From Symbiodinium natans (Eukaryota; Sar; Dinophyceae; Suessiales; Symbiodiniaceae): 62,000 nt of DNA. Location of the stretch: contig CAJNDS010000003.1 in the NCBI GenBank assembly GCA_905221605.1, forward strand, positions 812,246 through 874,245, written 5' to 3'. Of this stretch, positions 27,608-38,731 are shown piece after piece; position 1 is the stretch's first letter, and every line of letters starts with the position of its first letter. The notes beneath the pieces were generated by a model that was not told the origin of the DNA, ran no database searches, and saw only the letters and a program-made list of their open reading frames with translations. The translations under genes were made by a program, and so were the position numbers.

Positions 27608-29512
27608 GGTCAAGCAAGCGCCCAAGGTGTTACCGTCTCCCCCAGGAATGCCAATATAGGGGATGTCTTAGCAACATTAGATGCACAGCATTACTTGCTT
27701 GCACCTATGTATCAACAGACCCTTGGCGTCCCTAATGTTGCTCTATGGCCTAAAATGTGTCATTGCGGCAATCTGCACCTTAAAGTTACGGCATTAAGGC
27801 CAATCCCTGCAGGTACTCCACTTATTGTTGAGTTAAAACCTGTCAAAGATACCCATCTTGTTGCTCAATTTGACGGCAGCTGCCACGTGCAAGAAGGTAT
27901 CGGTGGTGCGGGTGGTATCGTATGGTCGCCCGGACCAGTCCCGGTAATTCTTGAAACGATTGCCATCCCACTCCAGCCTTGTCCAGATTCTATGTTTGCG
28001 GAAATATGCGCCGCTGACGCAACGTTAGACAAGGCATTATCTCTAGCTGCTAGCAATCAAATTAGGGAGGTTATCCTTAAGGGCGACTGCATCAACATTG
28101 TAAAGCACTTTGCTGGTGCCTTGAGACTACATAGGGAAGACCTAGTGCGAAAACTGGACAACATGTGGCAAAAGTTAACGCACACACCCATTACAGTGCA
28201 TTGGTCATACGTCCCTCGCGTCGGCAACAAAGTCGCTGATCACCTGGCAGGAATCGCTGCTAACAGTCTCCGCTACGAAGCACCCCTTCATGAAGATGTC
28301 TTCTTTGACTCGGGTGAGGGTCAGCCTCATATGCAAATAAACACTGAGTGCTTTCCGCCTATTCTGTTGCCTTCCAAGCAATGGCACCTGCAAGCTATAC
28401 AGGATTTGCATTCCGGAGCTGAAACTATTTCTCTTGAAGCCCCCCCACTTTGGAATCCGGAACTGCTTTTGCGGTTTTGCCTCTACAATCGGATCAAGCC
28501 TCCCCCCGAGCTTGATACAACGTGGCCAGGGCTGGTCCAGTATCGAAAGCCATCTTTGCACCCACAGGGTAGATATTATGCCATACGGCACTGGCAAACG
28601 AGTAAAAGGCTAACACGTTTCTTGGCCATCGGACCGAACGCAATTGAAATCGACATGAAAGGTGCGCATTATACGCTTTTGCGCCTCCTTACATGTCACA
28701 GCCCTACTCACCCACCCCTCCCAACGTTGCTTGAAGCCAGGGAGCTATTTAGTAGTCACCTTGCACGCGCGCCCAAAGCACAAACAGTGCAAACCAAGCA
28801 CTTGTTGCAAAGAGCAGTTGGAATGGACAGCAATGCTTTCCTTCGGCATGTTTATGAAGGTAGTATTGCTGCTTATGCCATCCCCCCTGCCTTGGCAAGT
28901 TTTCTTGCACATTTGGCGCAGGCCAAAGCTACCCTCCAGGTTATGATCCAGCAAGGAATCCCTTTTTACCAACCGGATGCAAGGGTCAATAACAGGAATT
29001 GGGCAACTTTTGCACTTGAAGCTGCGGAAAGCTTCGTAATGCGAAAAGGGCTCGCTGCAATGCTCCCGTACTGCGCAGGCACAGTGCTTTGGGTACATGA
29101 CGGGGTGTACGTCAAAATAGAAACGCAGTTTCACCCTTCATCGAAGGGGCTGTTGGTTCAGCTCATCCAGGTGGGGCAGCACTGTCATCCACAGGTCACA
29201 CCTAACCAGGAATTTGCTAACCTACAAGATGTGTTTGCTATTACCACCACGAAGAGTGAATTTAATGCGGCAGTTGATGCGTTAAACGCTGCGGGTATCG
29301 CGTGTCATAGCCCTGCTCTCCCAAAGCACCCAAAGGCAACCACCAACAGGGTGTCCAAGCGCCTTATCCTGGAAGTTCAGGATATACTAGAGGTCGAGAG
29401 GCAAAGAGACGATAAAAGGAGACGCGTTGATGTTACAGCTGTTCCGCTGGGCAACACCCCCCTCGTTGTGATGCGTGTAGTCCCCATTTTAACCACCCTC
29501 CCTCTTTCGTGA
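27608..29512 (+). CDS. RNase H1 domain fused to a putative family-A-like polymerase palm
   Basis: The frame opens at 27608. The first ATG is at 27707, while protein-like sequence begins by about 27640, so the start is not fixed. Counting TTG 27695 as residue 1, an RNase H1 domain spans about 50-190 with a full catalytic set: D60 (AQFDGSC), E103 (MFAEICAA), D131 (LKGDC) and D182 (GNKVADHLAG). After a linker, IEIDMKGAHYTLLRLL (D320) resembles DNA polymerase motif A. NNRNWATFALEAAESFVMRK followed by LWVHDGVYVKIE (D469) resembles the last helix and motif C (HDE) of family A polymerases, with G in place of E. The O-helix motif is not evident. The tail is basic (RQRDDKRRRVD). Alternatives are another palm polymerase or chance resemblance. 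RNase H identity is firm; polymerase identity is a hypothesis. Confidence 0.65.
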   Translation, partial: GQASAQGVTVSPRNANIGDVLATLDAQHYLLAPMYQQTLGVPNVALWPKMCHCGNLHLKVTALRPIPAGTPLIVELKPVKDTHLVAQFDGSCHVQEGIGGAGGIVWSPGPVPVILETIAIPLQPCPDSMFAEICAADATLDKALSLAASNQIREVILKGDCINIVKHFAGALRLHREDLVRKLDNMWQKLTHTPITVHWSYVPRVGNKVADHLAGIAANSLRYEAPLHEDVFFDSGEGQPHMQINTECFPPILLPSKQWHLQAIQDLHSGAETISLEAPPLWNPELLLRFCLYNRIKPPPELDTTWPGLVQYRKPSLHPQGRYYAIRHWQTSKRLTRFLAIGPNAIEIDMKGAHYTLLRLLTCHSPTHPPLPTLLEARELFSSHLARAPKAQTVQTKHLLQRAVGMDSNAFLRHVYEGSIAAYAIPPALASFLAHLAQAKATLQVMIQQGIPFYQPDARVNNRNWATFALEAAESFVMRKGLAAMLPYCAGTVLWVHDGVYVKIETQFHPSSKGLLVQLIQVGQHCHPQVTPNQEFANLQDVFAITTTKSEFNAAVDALNAAGIACHSPALPKHPKATTNRVSKRLILEVQDILEVERQRDDKRRRVDVTAVPLGNTPLVVMRVVPILTTLPLS

Positions 29513-29603
29513 TGGCGGCATCTTTGGCTCAGACCAGTTGTGAACGCCCGGGCACAACCAAACATGCTGGCCGCCACACGCTGCCTCCTGGCTTGGCGTT
29601 ACC

Positions 29604-30141
29604 ATGAAGCCATTGGTCGTCATTCCAGCACAGCTGACTTCGAACTCGCAGTTCTCCCTGCTGCAGAAAGCGATCCTCGTGGCTCTCTTAGAGGAAAGCA
29701 AGTCGAACGAAGCCCTTTCCCCGTACCATAAGGATCGTTTATATCGAGGTGTCTCCTTTGGTAATCCACTGATCATTCACGAGATTGTCGAAGATCTGGA
29801 TAAGAAAAAACTCCTACTTGCATGGACTCTCATTGAAGTCATTGCAAGGCTGGACGCTGCCACTCAACCTCGCGCTACCGTGTCAATGCTATGGAAAATA
29901 AGTGCACCAAATCTCCGTGCCATCGTGCGTTGGAGAACGTGCGCTTGCCCAATCACTTTTGGAGCACTTTTCTTTGACCCCCAAGTGGTCTTCACGAGTT
30001 GTCGGGGCTTTAATCGGGCACAAAACTGGATGGGGTAGGGTAGAGGCATTACTCCAGGTCTTAACGCCAAGAGCAACAGTCATTGCCCGTGCACTGTGTG
30101 AGTGTGAACAATTCCCCTATCACTTCTTTTGGCCGTGGTAG
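29604..30141 (+). CDS. Downstream small ORF, unknown, probably frameshifted
   Basis: It starts in a favourable context (accATGaag) 92 bases after the RNase H ORF. It reads KPLVVIPAQLTSNSQFSLLQ, AILVALLEESKSNEALSPYH and IIHEIVEDLDKKKLLLAWTL to about 29930. The more protein-like continuation then lies in another frame (LLEHFSLTPKWSSRVVGALI to ALCECEQFPYHFFWPW), ending at 30141. It may be the second gene of the same element, with one indel near 29935. No domain is recognised. Confidence 0.4.
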
Positions 30142-30576
30142 TCATACCTTGTTCTTCTTACACAATAGATCCAAGAGCCACGTTATTGGCTTTAATGCTC
30201 CTGGCTGGACCCACCTCACTTTGGCCATCTGTTCGCAGACAGTGGAACTATGTGCCAATGTGTCCACTGAGTGAGGGTGTGGTTGCCCCTTGTACTTTGT
30301 GCTCGGTGGGCTTTATTGCCGCTTATGGTACTCGTACCTTTACGTGCTCCTCTGTTATTTGCTTCGTTGTTTGATCACTGCTAACATTGTGATCACCTAC
30401 CCCTAGGTCATGTTTCTTTGCTGGTAGCTTTGTTCAGCCTTTGCAGGTGCAAACACGAAAAATGCACGTCAAGTTGGGCTGAGTTTGAAGTCTTGGCTTT
30501 GACAAGATGGGCTGACGCGTGGGTGGTGGTGGCCGTGGACATGAGTCATGACTCAATGACTTGTGACTTATGACTA
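30142..30576. other. Spacer left of element B, no supported gene
   Basis: It has no convincing frame. It contains the perfect palindrome tgagtcatgactca (about 30543-30556) and related words (gacttgtgacttatgacta) just outside the LTR. Confidence 0.5.
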
Positions 30577-30972
30577 TGTGAAAACACAGCAGCAGCGCGC
30601 TGAACCCTCTTTTTCTCACGACTTGAGCCAAAATCATAAGCCGGAGGCTTCGTCAGTGAAACTCTTTACACACAGGTGAAAACTCTGCTCTGCCACGTGT
30701 TCTCCACAGCCACAAAACAAACTCAAACGTCAGTGGGAGTTCTCGGGACCTACCCAACTACACCGAAAGCAAGCAAAAACGTGCACAGTCACTTCTACAG
30801 CTTCCAGACACACATCCCTACAACTCAAGCACTTCAAAAGGCTTTCCCACTTAAAGCAGCACTCCCGTCGAGCCTCCAAGGCACAACTACGGAGTTCCTA
30901 CCACTACACACACACAACTCTGAGCCAGCATGCAGGACAACAAAGTTAACATGTCCTTAGACAGGAACTTTC
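30577..30972 (-). repeat. Element B 3' LTR, outer part, with inverted middle
   Basis: Aligned with 47253-47643, both ends match in direct orientation (tgtgaaaacacagcagcagc and gtgcacagtcac to gacaggaactttc). The segment 30615-30774 matches 47292-47450 only as its reverse complement. In this copy the segment is bordered by TTTTT on the left and AAAAA on the right. Confidence 0.85.
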
Positions 30973-32806
30973 CGTCTGCACGCTGCGAGGCGTAGCCACC
31001 CGAAGAGGCTGTGGGTTCAAGTGAAACAAAAGCTTACTAAAACTGTGGGGTGAAACTGCCGGTAAGTTCCCCCTCTCATTCCTTGTCCTCGGTTTTGACG
31101 TACCGCTACCCTCAACCGAAGTGAGGCCGGAATGTCGTTTTGACCAAGTCGTTGCCAGTGGCTCGAAGACTTTGGCCAAGGCAAATTGCCTGTATGCTTG
31201 CACATTCTCTGTGTTGTCTATTCGGGAGGTGATCCATGCCCTCGTTCGTGGAGGCCGCTATCCCTCAACCGAATGGAGGTCATTCCTGTAGACCCAGATG
31301 CTCGTTCTACGAGTCTCATTGCATGTCCTGAGCTTCCATCCACACCCCTCAACCGTAGTGAGGCCGGACATGTCTTCAAACCAGGTCATGGCCCAAGGCT
31401 TCATGGACTCTGGTTACGGTGGCTGCCTCTTGCATGCACAGGGCATACTTCCTGTGGCTTTTGCCGGGAGGTGATCCATGCCCTCCGATTCTCAGCGGCC
31501 GCTATCCCTCTACCAGCGGGGTGGTCAATCCCCATAGACCGTTCCATATTGATTGAGGCCCAATTCTGCACTTTCTCGTCATCTCACCTTGACGGATCCA
31601 TGCCCTCGATTCACACATCTCCAACACGAGCCAAGCAGGAGGAACAGGTGAAGTACCTGCCCAAACATACCCCTTTTTAGGCTGGAGGACGCTAAGCGAC
31701 CGAAATCGCCGCTACGCACCGGTGACCCCACGCCACACCTTCAACAGGTGGCCGGTACAGGCGCCTGACAGGGGGCCGGGCAAGGTGCCGACTACCAGGT
31801 CAAACCCACCCTGCCTGTGAGGATATTATGTACGAGGCCGCTATCCATTGTGAGACTTGGGAGTCGATTACCCTCAACCGAAGTGAGGCCCACTCTGCGA
31901 CCACGGGTTAGCTGCATGCTTGGTCCTTGTGGGCATTTCTGAAAGCAGTGACAACGAATCCTCACGGAGTACGTCCCGGCTAATCCAGGGTTCTCAGCAG
32001 CTCCGGTGTTCTCGCACTTACTAACCGTGCCTTGCTGTTCTCCCCAGAATCGCCCTGGCTTTCTCGCACTTACTAACCAGTCGACGTATTCCTCACCACA
32101 AAGTGCCATTGGGACTCGAGGCTTCTCCAGTGCAATGCTGGTACCTGCCCTTTGCTGGCCTCCATGCCTGGCCAGTGTCCCTCATCCATATTCTGGAGTT
32201 TGCTCTTTATAGCTCACATTCCCTCAGACCAAAGTCGAGGCCGAATGTTGCATTGTTTGATTGAGCACTGCTGGGCTGCGGTTGTACCTATCAATTGCTC
32301 CGACACACCGGCACCGCGGAGTCTATGCTTCAAGCTGCTTTACCGCTTTGCGCCCAGTAGCATCAGCCGTTGCAGTGCTTCCAGAGTCTCCCAGACTCAA
32401 TTCCGGCAGACCAATAAGTGCCCGGCCTGCCCATTCCATCATTCTTCCCTCAGCTGATGCGAGGCCGGAAAATCATGCACCTTCTTCATCAGCGAGGCGT
32501 TTTCGCAACCCTTCTGTTGTTCCCTCAGCCTTGGCGAGGCCGAACCATCCATTCCCTCAGCCGAGGCGAGGCCGAACCTTTACTCCAGCATAGCGAGGCC
32601 GAAACTGCCCTTGCATAGCCTCACATGGCATCTCCGCTGGTTTCACGGGTTCTGGATTGTGCTGCGAGGGTATGTTGATCACCCTCATTCCGGCAAGCTA
32701 AGCCTGCATTCGGGTTTGCCCTCACATGGCCCTTAATGGCGAGGCTGTGCTCGCAATTCAATCCACTTCCACTTGCCTGGTTACTGGCCGGCGACGTTTC
32801 ATCACC

Positions 32807-33277
32807 TCAAAGGAGCATCCATTCCTCATCATCTTCCGACAAGGCCAGCATCCTTTTCGACACATCAGGGCCATACACCATAATCACCAGCCTACCCAGG
32901 TACCTGATTTCACGTCCGCTGCCATCAATCATCAGGGATGGGTTTGTGGGATCGACATAGAAATCGATGTTCCAAAGCCTCGCATCCTCACAGCATCGGA
33001 AACCCCGGAGCTGCAGGTGGAGGTTAGCTGCATTCAGGCTTCTTTGGACATTCCAATTCCCACAGCTGCCCCAGGCTATGTTGCCTCTCCTGGTGCGACG
33101 GACAAAGTGGATACGATATGACTGCGACAGTTCCAGGAAAAGCCCTTCACGACGCCCCTGGTGTGACCATGCAAATACACAGCACGCAATTGCCGGCATG
33201 GTCCGTCGCTCTCCGTCTGCCTTGCAGCAAGTCTCTTTGGCGTGTGGCACACTGTCCAGGGCACTGTGGACGGCCAC
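32807..33277 (-). CDS. Possible exon/ORF conserved in tandem unit 1
   Basis: The minus frame reads ELSQSYRIHFVRRTRRGNIA, ARLWNIDFYVDPTNPSLMID and GREIRYLGRLVIMVYGPDVS, a globular-looking composition ending at a stop at 32807. The + strand frame over the same bases looks less protein-like. It recurs in unit 2 with few amino acid changes. The unit could therefore be a tandemly duplicated minus-strand gene. No family is recognised. Confidence 0.35.
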   Translation of the reverse strand: MAVHSALDSVPHAKETCCKADGERRTMPAIACCVFAWSHQGRREGLFLELSQSYRIHFVRRTRRGNIAWGSCGNWNVQRSLNAANLHLQLRGFRCCEDARLWNIDFYVDPTNPSLMIDGSGREIRYLGRLVIMVYGPDVSKRMLALSEDDEEWMLL

Positions 33278-35581
33278 TCTGGTCGCCGATAGCCCACGAG
33301 CGGAAATCTGCGGTTGAGACGGGGCCCTGTTCCAACAAAGGAAGTTAAGGCCTCGGAACCCTCTTCGCTCGCACAGGTCTGCTATCTTCTTGCACCTCAG
33401 TTCCAGGAGGTGTTTCCCTCAACCGTGGTGAGGCCGAACTATGTTGTCCCTCCGAGCGAGGCCGAAGACTTTCCACAATCCTCAGCTTATGCGAGGCCGA
33501 CAACACCCTCAGCAGCGAGGTCGAAAGTTCCTCGGCGAGGCCGTACACAGGCAGCTATGTGGCTGGCAGAACGACCGAGCAAACACAGTGGTTTCGGTTT
33601 GAGTCCTGTTGGAGCCCACCCTTAGGTACAGCCTCCAGGCCACCGAACAGCTCACTACCTGCGCACCCCACCGGGGTTGAGCCGAGACTTGAGCCAGACA
33701 GGAACTTTCGTCTGCACGCTGCGAGGCGTAGCCACCCGAAGGGGCTGTGGGTTCAAGTGAAACAAAAGCTTACTAAAACTGTGGGGTGAAACTGCGGTAA
33801 GTTCCCCCTCTCATTCCTTGTCCTCGGTTTTGACGTACCGCTACCCTCAACCGAAGTGAGGCCGGAATGTCGTTTTGACCAAGTCGTTGCCATTGGCTTG
33901 AAGACTTTGGCCAAGGCAAATTGCCTGTATGCTTGCACATTCTCTGTGTTGTCTATTCGGGAGGTGATCCATGCCCTCGTTCGTGGAGGTCGCTATCCCT
34001 CAACCGAATGGAGGTCAATTCCTGTAGACCCAGATGCTCGTTCTACGAGTCTCATTGCATGTCCTGAGTGCTTCCATCCACACCCCTCAACCGTAGTGAG
34101 GCCGGACATGTCTTCAAACCAGGTCATGGCCCAAGGCTTCATGGACTCTGGTTACGGTGGCTGCCTCTTGATGCACAGGGCATACTTCCTGTGGCTTTTG
34201 CCGGGAGGTGATCCATGCCCTCCGATTCTCAGAGGCCGCTATCCCTCTACCGGCGGGGTGGTCAATCCCCATACATAGACCGTTCCGATTGAGGCCCAAT
34301 TCTGCACTTTCTCGTCATCTCACCTTGACGGATCCATGCCCTCGATTCACACATCTCCAACACGAGCCAAGCAGGAGGAACAGGTGAAGTACCTGCCCAA
34401 ACATACCCCTTTTTAGGCTGGAGGACGCTAAGCGACCGAAATCGCCGCTACGCACCGGTGACCCCACGCCACACCCACCCTGCCTGTGAGGATATTATGT
34501 ACGAGGCCGCTATCCATTGTGAGACTTGACATTCTCCAATCCAGCCGTAGCCATTGTTCCAAAGACAGTCGGCTGGTTCTTTTGTTTGCCACCAAAACTC
34601 CATACTCTCACTTGGGAGTCGATTACCCTCAACCGAAGTGAGGCCCACTCTGCGACCACGGTTTAGCTGCATGCTTGGTCCTTGTGGGCATTTCTGAAAG
34701 CAGTGACAACGAATCCTCCACGGAGTACGTCCCGGCTAATCCAGGGTTCTCAGCAGCTCCGGTGTTCTCGCACTTACTAACCGTGCCTTGCTGTTCTCCC
34801 CAGAATCGCCCTGGCTTTCTCGCACTTACTTACCAGTCGACGTATTCCTCACCACAAAGTTCACTGCCATTGGGACTCGAGGCTTCTCCAGTGCAATGCT
34901 GGTACCTGCCCTTTGCTGGCCTCCATGCCTGGCCAGTGTCCCTCATCCATATTCTGGAGTTTGCTCTTTATAGCTCACATTCCCTCAGACCAAAGTCGAG
35001 GCCGAATGTTGCTTTGTTTGATTGAGCACTGCTGGGCTGCGGTTGTACCTATCAATTGCTCCGACGCACCGGCACCGCGGAGTCAATGCTTCAAGCTGCT
35101 TTACCGCTTTGCGCCCAGTAGCATCAGCCGTCCAAGCTGCATGCAGTGCTTCCAGAGTCTCCAAGACTCAATTCCGGCAGACCAATAAGTGCCCAGCCTG
35201 CCCATTCCATCATTCTTCCCTCAGCTGATGCGAGGCCGGAACATCATGCACCTTCTTCATCAGCGAGGCGTTTTCGCAACCCTTCTGTTGTTCCCTCAGC
35301 CTTGGCGAGGCCGAACCATCCATTCCCTCAGCCAAGGCGAGGCCGAACCTTTACTCCAGCATAGCGAGGCCGAAACTGCCCTTGCATAGCCTCACATGGC
35401 ATCTCCGCTGGTTTCACGGGTTCTGAAAGCATTGTGCTGCGAGGGTCTGTTGATCACCCTCATTCCGGCAAGCTAAGCCTGCATTCGGGTTTGCCCTCAC
35501 ATGGCCCTTAAAGGCGAGGCTGTGCTCGCAATTCAATCCACTTCCACTTGCCTGGTTACTGGCCGGCGACGTTTCATCACC

Positions 35582-36067
35582 TCAAAGGAGCATCCATTCC
35601 TCATCATCTTCCGACAAGGCCAGCATCCTTCTCGACACATCAGGGCCATACACCATAATCACCAGCCTACCCAGGTACCTGATTTCACGTCCGCTGCCAT
35701 CAATCATCAGGGTTGGGTTTGTGGGATCGACATAGAAATCGATGTTCCAAAGCCTCGCATCCTCGCAGCATCGGAAACCCCGGAGCTGCAGGTGGAGGTT
35801 AGCTGCATTCAGGCTTCTTTGGACATTCCAATTCCCACAGCTGCCCCAGGCTATGTTGCCTCTCCTGGTGCGACGGACAAAGTGGATACGATATGACTGC
35901 GACAGTTCCAGGAAAAGCCCTTCACGACGCCCCTGGTGTGACCATGCAAATACACGCAATTGCCGGCATGGTCCGTCGCTCTCCGTCTGCCTTGCAGCAA
36001 GTCTCTTTGGCGTGTGGCACACTGTCCAGGGCACTGTGGACGGCCACTCTGGTCGCCGATCGCCCAC
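35582..36067 (-). CDS. Second copy of the tandem-unit ORF
   Basis: It corresponds to 32807-33277, with changes such as NPSLMID to NPTLMID and SKRMLAL to SRRMLAL, and a nine-base deletion shortening the stretch after the first part (PCRQLRVFAWSHQGRREG). The pattern of a few conservative changes is weak support for coding. Confidence 0.35.
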   Translation of the reverse strand: MGDRRPEWPSTVPWTVCHTPKRLAARQTESDGPCRQLRVFAWSHQGRREGLFLELSQSYRIHFVRRTRRGNIAWGSCGNWNVQRSLNAANLHLQLRGFRCCEDARLWNIDFYVDPTNPTLMIDGSGREIRYLGRLVIMVYGPDVSRRMLALSEDDEEWMLL

Positions 36068-38616
36068 GAGCGGAAATCTGCGGTTGAGACGGGGCCCTGT
36101 TCCAACAAAGGAAGTTAAGGCCTCGGAACCCTCTTCGCTCGCACAGGTCTGCTATCTTCTTGCACCTCAGTTCCAGGAGGTGTTTCCCTCAACCGTGGTG
36201 AGGCCGAACTATGTTGTCCCTCCGAGCGAGGCCGAAGACTTTCCACAATCCTCAGCTTATGCGAGGCCGACAACACCCTCAGCAGCGAGGTCGAAAGTTC
36301 CCTCAGCACTCGGCGAGGCCGTACACAGGCAGCTATGTGGCTGGCAGAACTACCGAGCAAACACAGTGGTTTCGGTTTGAGTCCTGTTGGAGCCCACCCT
36401 TAGGTACAGCCTCCAGGCCACCGAACAGCTCACTACCTGCGCACCCCACCGGGGTTGAGCCGAGACTTGAGCCAGACAGGAACTTTCGTCTGCACGCTGC
36501 GAGGCGTAGCCACCCGAAGGGGCCGTTGGTCAAGGTGAAACTAAACTAAAAATTACCTCGCTTGAGGTGTTGCGTTCTCAGCTAGGCCCTCTCTCAGCTG
36601 CAAACCTCAGCACTCGCGAGGCCGAACTTTGCCCTCCGCATGCATTGCTGTTGAGGCACTTGTTGTGGCATCAGCCTCCGTAAGTTTGGCAATCCCCACT
36701 CAGCACTGGATGTTCTGTTCGAGGCATATTCCTCAGCGCATGCGAGGCCGCAAAGTGAAACACGTGAGGTATGAAAGACTGCTACTCCAGGTTCGTCCGC
36801 AGCTCCGGCTTTCTCGCACTTACTAACCGTGCCTTGCAGCTTCCCCCAAAGTAGCGTCACCCTGGCTTTCTCGCTCTTACTCACCAGTTGACCAATAATG
36901 CATCTCACGCGGTTGCTTCATGGTAAAACTGCAGCTCGAGGTCCCGGCGTTCTCGCTCTTACTAACCCGGACCGACACTGCAGAGAAGCATTGACTGTTG
37001 TTCCCTCAGCGGAGTCGAGGCCGAACAACCATTCCGCTGCATCAGCGCAGCCAGGCCCTCAGCTCCTCACTGAGCCAGGGCTCTCTTTAGACAGAGTTCC
37101 CCTGCTGGCAAGCCCTCTAGCTCTTTGTGACCCCCGCGGTGCCACGTATAAGCAGCTGCACCGCGTGTCTTAGGACCACAGTTTTCATTCGGATTTGTTG
37201 TTGTAGGCCTTCCAGTGCTTGAGGCCGAATCCAAGCACCACATCTCACGTCACAAGGCTGGCAATTTGGCTCCAACATCTGAAGATAGTAACACATACTC
37301 TGCGTGGCGTCCGCGTGAGCTAGCCTGTCCTTTCTTTAGGAGTTCGGCTCCTTTCATCGCTTGTCTTACCACAGGTCTCTTTCGGTGGCCCGTACTCAGC
37401 AGCCAGCACATGTACCATCCTCAGACGCCAGAGCCGCCTTGCCCCAGCAAGTGCCCATACAAACCACTCACCAGATAGTGAGAGCCAACATCTTCAAACA
37501 ACCTCCAGCGGCCGTGCCGCGAGGACCTAAACATCTTCAAGGTTCCGCCTTGTCTGTGTGCACGGACAGACCCCAGCCCTTGCAGGAGACGTGGATGTAA
37601 ACAAAAGCAGGCCTGCCATGTCCAGCAGGCTGATTACCATTGGTTGACTTCAGATGGGAAAAGCGCGAAGATCGGGTAACCTCCATCTGAATCCTTTCCG
37701 GCCAATACCAACCCTTACAAACCCTCAGCACGGAGCGAGGCCGAAGGAGGCTTCTTGGACTATTGGTTTTCCGGGGAGCAGCCACCACCAGCTGCTCTTC
37801 AACTTGCACTGCGCCGCACCACAGTCCTACTGCAAGTTCCTTGGCAACGGTTTCTCAGTAGCACCAGTCAATGAGCTTTACGACACTGATGCCTCTGGTT
37901 ATTTATGTCCAGGCAGATCCACCAGGGTTGGGCCAAATCTTTTCTACCTGATTCTACCTGCGAGAAAATCCTGTTGTGCTCAGCTTGCAGATCCCCGAAA
38001 ACCTGCAAGCTTGGGCTCGAGCACACCGCAATTGTTCGGGACACTCCTGTCGCCACTGCAAGGATGCCTCTTGCAGTGCGACGTTGGCCTGCACTGTCTG
38101 CAGCGTGCCTGGCCGTTTCCCCCCGTGTTTCGGTCTCACCTTCGTTTTCCACACAAGTGAGCGAGGAACCCAAACTCACCTTCAGCACAGCCCTCAATCC
38201 AAATGAGGGTCGGTGGGTTTTGCTCACCCAGAGACAGCAGGAATCTCTGGTGAGCAACAGGCTTGCGTCACCCCTCAAGCAATGCGAGGCTGCAACTCTC
38301 ACTGTGACCCAGAGCAGACTGTAGGCCACAAGGTTCCCTCAGCAACGCGAGGACGAAAAGCTTCCCTCTAGCGAAGCGAGGCCGAAAACTGTGCACTCAC
38401 GCCCTTCGTCGACGGCAGCAGTTGGCGGGCCGCCGCTCTATGACAGCTTAGCCGGTCAGCCGGCCTACGAGCAAACACAGTTTTGCCAGGCCTCAAAACG
38501 GAACCTACCCTTAGTTACAAGCCCCAGGGCCAGCCACAACGGCACTAAAGACGCTCTCTACCTGAGCACCCCACCGGGGTTGAGCCGAAACCTTGAGCCA
38601 GACAGGAACTTTCACA

Positions 38617-38627
38617 CCCCCGCTTGG
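38617..38627 (-). other. Element B polypurine tract
   Basis: Minus-strand ccaagcggggg directly precedes the LTR start TGTGAAAG, the position expected of the plus-strand primer of an LTR retroelement. Confidence 0.6.
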
Positions 38628-38731
38628 ACTGTGATGCCTCAGAGCCACACACTTCTTCACAGCTCGGTGTTTCCAGTGCTTAAACATCTCATCCCAGGCA
38701 AAGTCCGAAAGCGAGCACTCCTACTGCCGAC

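Larger units (their letters stand above)
31109..38385. repeat. Dispersed about 22-nt hairpin motif, CCCTCAgc...gcGAGGCCGAA
   Basis: More than 20 variants occur, for example at 31109, 31346, 31866, 32220, 32448, 32522, 32554, 33416, 36187, 37012, 37726, 38336 and 38366. The common core is CCTCA(g/a)C followed by 2-6 variable bases, then G(c/t)GAGGCCGAA. The CCTC/GAGG parts can pair. The motif is absent outside this block. Confidence 0.75.
30973..38613. repeat. 7.6-kb block of three tandem units inside the element B 3' LTR
   Basis: Unit 1 is 30973-33709, unit 2 is 33710-36487, and the shorter, diverged unit 3 is 36488-38613. Each ends gagccagacaggaactttc, whose last 13 bases equal the LTR sequence at 30960-30972, so the block is bounded by 13-bp direct repeats. 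Units 1 and 2 are nearly identical apart from indels (unit 1 has about 65 extra bases at 31738; unit 2 about 85 at 34530). Unit 3 shares the start, the end and inner words such as tctcgcacttactaaccgtg. No transposase gene is seen. Confidence 0.8.

Noticed and set aside
31109-38385. CRISPR array
   Set aside because: The repeats are variable, irregularly spaced, eukaryotic in context and without cas genes.
30973-38613. rRNA or spliced-leader tandem array
   Set aside because: The units contain no recognisable rRNA segments and I saw no spliced-leader-like conserved 22-mer with a donor; tandem layout alone is not enough.
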